Below are positions 51,391 to 55,405 of a DNA stretch of 55,405 bases, in pieces. This DNA comes from an uncultured Ruminococcus sp. (GTDB lineage: Bacteria; Bacillota; Clostridia; Lachnospirales; Lachnospiraceae), in the NCBI GenBank assembly GCA_900553885.1, contig USFD01000007.1, positions 1 through 55,405 of the forward strand. Direction: 5' to 3'. Below the pieces are notes generated by a model, which saw only the letters and a list, made by a program, of their open reading frames with translations, was not told the origin of the DNA and did not search any database. Every line of letters starts with the position of its first letter. Positions within the stretch are counted from its first letter, which is position 1. The position numbers and the translations under genes were made by a program.

Positions 51391-51684
51391 TCATTCCTCT
51401 GCTACTTTCTTCTTCGCTTCCTCCAATGGAAAGTTCGGGATTTCTTCCAACAGTTTCAGACCGATCTGCTGCTTCATGTCCTCATCCACAACTTTTTTCA
51501 CGTTTCCATCTGGCTGTTCGATTTCTACTGTCGCCAGTTCCTCAATATAATCCGCATAATACGCCAGCACCTTCTCCAGCGCCCATTTCTCCCCGGCGAC
51601 CGCCGCTTCTATTGTATTCAGATCCAGCGTACATTCCTGTTCTTTCACAAAATCACGCTCCTTTGCTTTCAATAGTCTTATCAT
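51391..51684 (-). CDS. HTH_16-type helix-turn-helix protein
   Basis: This 97-residue protein resembles the HTH_16 (PF12645) proteins of Tn916-like and other conjugative elements: EAAVAGEKWALEKVLAYYADYI and VDEDMKQQIGLKLLEEI. In known elements it is encoded next to a sigma-factor-like gene, which is missing here. It is upstream of the array and may have been its original neighbour before insertion of cassettes. No strong ribosome binding site is seen ahead of the ATG. Confidence 0.65.
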   Translation of the reverse strand: MIRLLKAKERDFVKEQECTLDLNTIEAAVAGEKWALEKVLAYYADYIEELATVEIEQPDGNVKKVVDEDMKQQIGLKLLEEIPNFPLEEAKKKVAEE

Positions 51685-51737
51685 ACCATAGCCTGAACGG
51701 TTAGAACAGCGTATTTCGTCATCCCGCTATGTTCAAC

Positions 51738-51760
51738 GCCCCGCATTATTATTCAGAGTG
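51738..51760. repeat. Left copy of a 23-bp repeat flanking the XRE-ABC module
   Basis: GCCCCGCATTATTATTCAGA plus GTG. It matches 54065-54087 at 21 of 23 positions (differences at positions 15 and 21). The pair encloses only the XRE and ABC transporter genes, so they may mark the ends of an inserted cassette. Confidence 0.6.
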
Positions 51761-51817
51761 GAGAATTTTTTTCGGAACCGGCGTTCTTTTATCAAATGTT
51801 ATTATCAGTTGACAGAT

Positions 51818-51838
51818 TTCCACCCCTTATTGGTGGAA
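51818..51838 (+). promoter_or_regulatory. Operator-like palindrome before the XRE gene
   Basis: TTCCACC-N7-GGTGGAA is a perfect 7+7+7 dyad. It abuts the -35 position of a likely promoter whose -10 is TATAAT at 51858-51863. A TTGACA at 51809-51814 is too far away to pair with that -10. The XRE protein or a bound drug sensor may act here. Confidence 0.5.
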
Positions 51839-51897
51839 TACTAAAGGTAGCTTTTGTTATAATTAATCCACCATAAAAGCAAAAGGGAGTGCAGAAT

Positions 51898-52263
51898 ATG
51901 AATTTTAATGAAAAATTGATTTCTTTGAGAAAAAGCAAAGGGTTATCCCAAGAAGAACTGGGAGCAGAATTGAATGTGACAAGGCAGACGATTTCAAAGT
52001 GGGAAAGCTGCCAGTCCTATCCTGATTTTCAACGGTTGGTATTGTTGAGTGACTTCTTTGGCTTGACGTTAGATGAACTCGTCAAGGACATTGATGTGCA
52101 GGAAGTGCGGGAAAAAAACTTAAATAGCGAAAGGCTAAATTCCATATACAGTGATGTGGAAAACGCCAAGAAAATCATAAAATGGGGAGCTATCATCGGA
52201 GGCGGTATTGCCGCTGTTCTTCTGATTGTCGTGGTTGTTTTAATTTTTAGCTTTGTATATTGA
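51898..52263 (+). CDS. XRE-family regulator with C-terminal membrane helix
   Basis: This 121-residue protein has a Cro/CI-type helix-turn-helix at residues 6-60 (GLSQEELGAELNVTRQTISKWE) and a membrane helix at about 96-118 (GGIAAVLLIVVVVLIFSFVY). The ATG at 51898 follows AAAGGGAG; a GTG 3 codons earlier is less likely. A membrane-tethered XRE next to a BcrAB-like transporter suggests sensing of an antimicrobial peptide at the membrane. Confidence 0.85.
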   Translation: MNFNEKLISLRKSKGLSQEELGAELNVTRQTISKWESCQSYPDFQRLVLLSDFFGLTLDELVKDIDVQEVREKNLNSERLNSIYSDVENAKKIIKWGAIIGGGIAAVLLIVVVVLIFSFVY

Positions 52264-52292
52264 TAGCCATATTTTAAGAAAGGGTATGAGGC

Positions 52293-53174
52293 ATGGGAAA
52301 AGACTATTTGTTACAAGTGCAAAATGTAACGAAAAGGTATGGAGATAAAATCGCCTTGAATGATTTTTCTATGGATATATGTCCGGGTGAAATTGTTGCA
52401 CTAATTGGAGAGAATGGCGCTGGAAAAACAACGCTATTAAATATCATTTGCGGATATAGTAAACCAAGTGCCGGTCAAGTGCAATATAAAGGGAAAAATA
52501 TCGTTGCAAACCCATTGATAATACGAGAATTTGGCATTTTGATTGAACCGCAATTTTTAGATTACATTTCTGCAGAGGAAAATCTACGTTTGCTTTCACA
52601 ACTGACTAATTTGAAACAGGACACGCGAATCAAGGAACTGCTGGAAATGACAGAACTTTATAGCAGCCGTAAAAAGAAAGTCAAAGAATTTTCTTTTGGT
52701 ATGAAGCAGCGGCTCGGTCTATGCCAGTGTTTATTTACAGAAGTCGGTTTTCTGATTTTGGATGAACCCTTTGTTGGCCTTGATCCAATCGGCAAAGAGC
52801 TTTTCAAACAGACTATTTTGGATATGGCACATAAACAGAACGTACCAGTATTATTTTCAAGCCATGATTTAGATGATGTAGATGAAATTTGCGATAGAGT
52901 GGTCATGATTTCAAAAGGCAACAAGCAGTTAGACCAGCCACTTGAACATAAGCAAACTTATACCGTAAAAATCGAACGCACAATTTCTGATGATATAAAG
53001 CGGTCACTTCTTGAAAAATGTAGCGATTTGCGTTTCTTCGAGGATAAAATCATGTTTCAGGACGAAACACTTATTATAGATATTCAGAAGATATTACTGC
53101 AAAAAGGGCATTATATTTGTGGTTTCTCCGTCCAGAAAAATAATCTCAAAAGCCTGTTTGGAATGGAGGGATAA
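52293..53174 (+). CDS. BcrA-type ABC transporter ATPase
   Basis: This 293-residue ATPase has Walker A GENGAGKTT (39-47), signature FSFGMKQR (near 133-140) and Walker B FLILDEPFVGLDP (151-163), and the H-loop SSHDLDDVDE. Its C-terminal domain resembles that of the bacitracin/lantibiotic immunity transporters. It is followed by its permease after 2 bases. Base composition here is more A/T-rich than that of the chromosome to the left. Confidence 0.9.
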   Translation: MGKDYLLQVQNVTKRYGDKIALNDFSMDICPGEIVALIGENGAGKTTLLNIICGYSKPSAGQVQYKGKNIVANPLIIREFGILIEPQFLDYISAEENLRLLSQLTNLKQDTRIKELLEMTELYSSRKKKVKEFSFGMKQRLGLCQCLFTEVGFLILDEPFVGLDPIGKELFKQTILDMAHKQNVPVLFSSHDLDDVDEICDRVVMISKGNKQLDQPLEHKQTYTVKIERTISDDIKRSLLEKCSDLRFFEDKIMFQDETLIIDIQKILLQKGHYICGFSVQKNNLKSLFGMEG

Positions 53175-53176
53175 GA

Positions 53177-53947
53177 ATGAACACTCTTGCAATTATCACA
53201 AAAGTAGAATTAAAAAAACTATTCCAAAGAAAAGATTCGTGGCTCATGTTTGCAATTTTACTTGTGCCAATTTTATATTCTGTGGGTTTAGCTTCTAATT
53301 CAGATGTTATCACATATACAGGTACAGGAAATATAACAGCCATAGGCTTTGTCAGCGCAATGTTTCAGATGAGTCAGTCTATGTTCATTTTCAATGTGAT
53401 TTTATCTGCAATCATTGGAAGAAGTTTGGCATCAGAAATTGAGAATAAGAGTATTCGCTTATACATAAATCAAATCGGTATCCGAAAATTGATATATGGA
53501 GGCAAAGAATTAGCACTGTTAATTTTTTCGGTATTCATAGATATTTTATTAGTTCTAACGAGTATCGTATTTTATTATGCTGTGCTTGTTCACAATCCAA
53601 ATGTTGCAAGCGGCATATTCTATGATAGTAATGTGAGTATGGAAGTCGCTCAAATCATTTGTAATTGTATGTTTTGGCTGATAACGATTTTTCTCGTAAT
53701 GCTAATGGCAACAAGGTTGAAGACACTTGTATGTTTAGGCGTGTACATGATTCTCTATATCATAATGAATTTAATGTCTTATATAGACGGGATAAAATAT
53801 CTCTCGCCATTACATTACATAGTTGTAACTTCTTCAAACAGCTCACAAATCGCACTCTCTACAATGCTTTTTCTCCTTTATTCTATTTGTGCGGGAATAT
53901 TATTTACCCATATTGGTATTCGCAAGATTGAGAAAATGGATTTGTAA
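53177..53947 (+). CDS. ABC-2-type transporter permease
   Basis: This 256-residue protein starts MNTLAIITKVELKKLFQRKD, typical for the cytoplasmic N-terminus of ABC-2 permeases. Six hydrophobic segments follow. With the ATPase it forms a BcrAB/LanFEG-like exporter that would remove membrane-active peptides. No peptide gene was seen. Confidence 0.82.
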   Translation: MNTLAIITKVELKKLFQRKDSWLMFAILLVPILYSVGLASNSDVITYTGTGNITAIGFVSAMFQMSQSMFIFNVILSAIIGRSLASEIENKSIRLYINQIGIRKLIYGGKELALLIFSVFIDILLVLTSIVFYYAVLVHNPNVASGIFYDSNVSMEVAQIICNCMFWLITIFLVMLMATRLKTLVCLGVYMILYIIMNLMSYIDGIKYLSPLHYIVVTSSNSSQIALSTMLFLLYSICAGILFTHIGIRKIEKMDL

Positions 53948-54299
53948 AAAAAGTAGCAAAGGCAGCCGAGCCAGGCAACGATCAAGATGAACGCGCATTG
54001 GCATTGACATTCTTGTTAGCCTTTACAGATAGTCAAGCACGGGGGGACAGCACAAAGTGCTGCCGCCCCGCATTATTAATCAGAATGAAATAGCTTTTCG
54101 TGATTGGCTTTGAAACATTTCTTTGACTGTTCTGATGCAGCATATCCCCCGTCTGCCCTTTGAAGTTTTGCAGAGGCCGATTGTTTCAGAATCATCATAT
54201 CCACACTTTCATTTCTTTGCTTCACTTCAAAAAATATCAGAAAAAAATATGAGAAGCCATAAAGACATGGAATTTTCAAAATGTATCTGCAGGTTCCCG
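53948..54299. other. Intergenic region after the ABC permease
   Basis: These 352 bases contain no gene I can support. From 53948 a plus-strand frame stays open for about 48 codons without its own start (KKVAKAAEPGNDQDERALAL and on, ending in TAG near 54095), so it may be the 3' end of a gene cut by the cassette. A stem formed by GGGGACAGCAC (54043-54053) and GTGCTGCCGCCCC is followed by the right copy of the 23-bp repeat. The remainder is featureless. Confidence 0.45.
54065..54087. repeat. Right copy of the 23-bp repeat flanking the XRE-ABC module
   Basis: GCCCCGCATTATTAATCAGA plus ATG; near match to 51738-51760, two differences. It overlaps the base of a hairpin at 54043-54069. Confidence 0.6.
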
Positions 54300-55004
54300 C
54301 TACTTTCTTTCCGGTGCATAGACCGCTTCCACCTCCATCCCGTCATCCGTCTGATCCAGCCGTACATAATAATCCCTGATGTAGTAGCTGGCATACTGCT
54401 CCTGTAGGGAATACAGCTCCAGCGTCTGAAAATCCACCAGGCAGAGATCCCTGGGCTGCGGATCTTCCCCTTCCGGTCCGTAGGTTTCCATGACAGCGAG
54501 CAGCTTATCCAGGCAGTCCTGGCAGAGAATGGTTTTTGCCTTCTCCACATCCAGGATGCTATCTTCCCCATAACTGACTTTCACCTTGGAAATCCCACGG
54601 GAGGGTGTCTGTGTGCTGGAAAAGAAATCTCCGCCTTCCCCGGTGCCTGTCATGGCAGTCCTGGTGCCACTGGTATCTGCTCCGTCCTCCTCATGAGGCA
54701 GGATGCCGAAATCCAGCACATACCACTGGTTTACACTGATAATCCCCAGATCATCAAACTGCCGGAAATATCCCATCAGGCTTTCCTTTGCTGTACCACA
54801 CAGATAACAGCCCTCCGGATCCGACAATTCCGACTGGACTGCTGGCAATTCTTTATACTCCATAGAAGTGAACTCCTCCTGTTGCAGCATATCTGCCGTA
54901 TCTTTCATTTTCCCAAAAGCTGTGAAAAAAAGAAGCAGGGCAGCCAGGATGCCCGCTCCCCATACCAGTTCTTTCCTCATCCGGTAATACTTTCCCTTCT
55001 GCAT
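54300..55004 (-). CDS. membrane-anchored protein with two CxxC motifs
   Basis: This 234-residue protein has one N-terminal membrane helix (ELVWGAGILAALLLFFTAFG, residues 13-32) and an extracellular part with GCYLCGTAKE and LCQDCLDKL, which may bind metal or form disulfides. Start at 55004 has GGGAGGA about 6 bases upstream. It is not recognised; similar hypothetical proteins are found on Clostridia elements. It is divergent from the XRE gene at 55138. Confidence 0.5.
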   Translation of the reverse strand: MQKGKYYRMRKELVWGAGILAALLLFFTAFGKMKDTADMLQQEEFTSMEYKELPAVQSELSDPEGCYLCGTAKESLMGYFRQFDDLGIISVNQWYVLDFGILPHEEDGADTSGTRTAMTGTGEGGDFFSSTQTPSRGISKVKVSYGEDSILDVEKAKTILCQDCLDKLLAVMETYGPEGEDPQPRDLCLVDFQTLELYSLQEQYASYYIRDYYVRLDQTDDGMEVEAVYAPERK

Positions 55005-55062
55005 CGTCCTTCCTCCCGCTTTATTTATGTCTGTAACAAGCATTATTTGTGTCTGTTATGAG

Positions 55063-55095
55063 CATAAATAGTGTGTGGTTCAGGCACTATTTATG
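55063..55095. promoter_or_regulatory. Operator-like inverted repeat between divergent genes
   Basis: CATAAATAGTG (55063-55073) and CACTATTTATG (55085-55095) are perfect 11-base arms. Nearby, TTATGTCTG-like words recur three times (starting near 55026, 55047 and 55091). Such repeats beside an XRE gene are probably its binding sites, controlling both divergent genes. Confidence 0.55.
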
Positions 55096-55137
55096 TCTTA
55101 CCATAAAGGCAAACATGGAAAAGGGGGTGTAAAGAAC

Positions 55138-55405
55138 ATGGAACAATCTGAAATCAGTCGGATCGGCAGGATCCTGAAGGAACGGCGGCTCCAGCTCGGA
55201 TACACCCAGGAATATGCTGCAGAAAAAGCAGGCATTTCCTATTCATACTATACCAAGATTGAACGTGGACAACAACTTCCATCTCTGGAAGTTGCCATGG
55301 TCCTTTCCAAAACCTTCAGCCTGTCTATGGATCGCTGGCTTTTATGCCAGGCGCATGATTACAGGATGTCACCGGCTGCCTTAAACCTCATCCAATATGT
55401 CAGCT
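55138..55405 (+). CDS. XRE-family regulator, cut by the window end
   Basis: The first 89 codons are present. A Cro/CI helix-turn-helix is at about residues 10-60 (YTQEYAAEKAGISYSYYTKIE). AAAAGGGGGTG precedes the ATG. The protein continues beyond the window, so length and function are unknown; it probably controls the element's right-hand genes. Confidence 0.75.
   Translation, partial: MEQSEISRIGRILKERRLQLGYTQEYAAEKAGISYSYYTKIERGQQLPSLEVAMVLSKTFSLSMDRWLLCQAHDYRMSPAALNLIQYVS

Noticed and set aside
51809..51842. TTGACA at 51809 as the -35 of the XRE gene promoter
   Set aside because: The nearest -10-like sequences are 22 or more bases away and the best TATAAT is 43 bases off, so it does not form a normal promoter.

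Overview
The window looks like chromosomal DNA of a gut Clostridia species, most likely Lachnospiraceae (Bacillota). The signs are strong AGGAGG ribosome binding sites, tightly packed and overlapping operons, a Clostridia-type fab/acc operon with fabK and an accD-accA fusion, and ferredoxin-style amino-acid catabolism. No database search was possible; names rest on motifs and remembered family features.

Region 1 (1-7.7 kb): an aryl-pyruvate module (iorA, iorB, a phenylacetate-CoA-ligase-like gene), then an RNA methyltransferase-like gene, a small membrane protein, a sirtuin, an HD phosphohydrolase and a Lys/Ala-rich DUF6465-type protein. Region 2 (7.7-19.3 kb): a complete type II fatty-acid operon on the minus strand (fabH, acpP, fabK, fabD, fabG, fabF, accB, fabZ, accC, accDA, a second FabK/nitronate-monooxygenase-like gene, and a MarR/FabT-like regulator last). 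Its promoter carries a perfect FabT-like palindrome over the -10 box.

Region 3 (19.4-39.4 kb): a small BFD-type protein and an Lrp regulator, followed by a large amine/imino-acid catabolic island. It has a four-part flavin/iron-sulfur oxidase resembling HcnABC or opine oxidase, two paralogous ornithine-cyclodeaminase-family proteins, an MFS carrier, an N-carbamoylputrescine-amidase-like hydrolase, a divergent MerR regulator, a YtcJ-like amidohydrolase, a polyamine-type ABC importer with two binding proteins and a PII-like protein, an iron alcohol dehydrogenase and glutamate dehydrogenase. Three minus-strand promoters here (28.4, 21.5 and 37.8 kb) share a 19-bp spacer and the same dyad at the same position, which ties the oxidase operon, the second OCD gene and the dehydrogenase/transporter block into one proposed MerR regulon.

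Region 4 (40.45-55.4 kb, continuing past the window): an integrative element inserted in the 3' half of a tRNA-Leu(UAA) gene. It holds plus-strand conjugation and accessory genes (winged-helix proteins, DUF5697- and DUF6100-like proteins, a VirD4/TraG coupling ATPase, an S1-domain protein), a 27-codon holin-like toxin with an apparent antisense RNA antitoxin, a minus-strand array of seven unrelated small genes joined by a recurring intergenic motif (a candidate orphan-immunity array), an HTH_16 gene, an XRE/ABC-transporter cassette flanked by near-identical 23-bp repeats, a membrane-anchored CxxC protein and a truncated XRE regulator. No integrase or relaxase lies inside the window.
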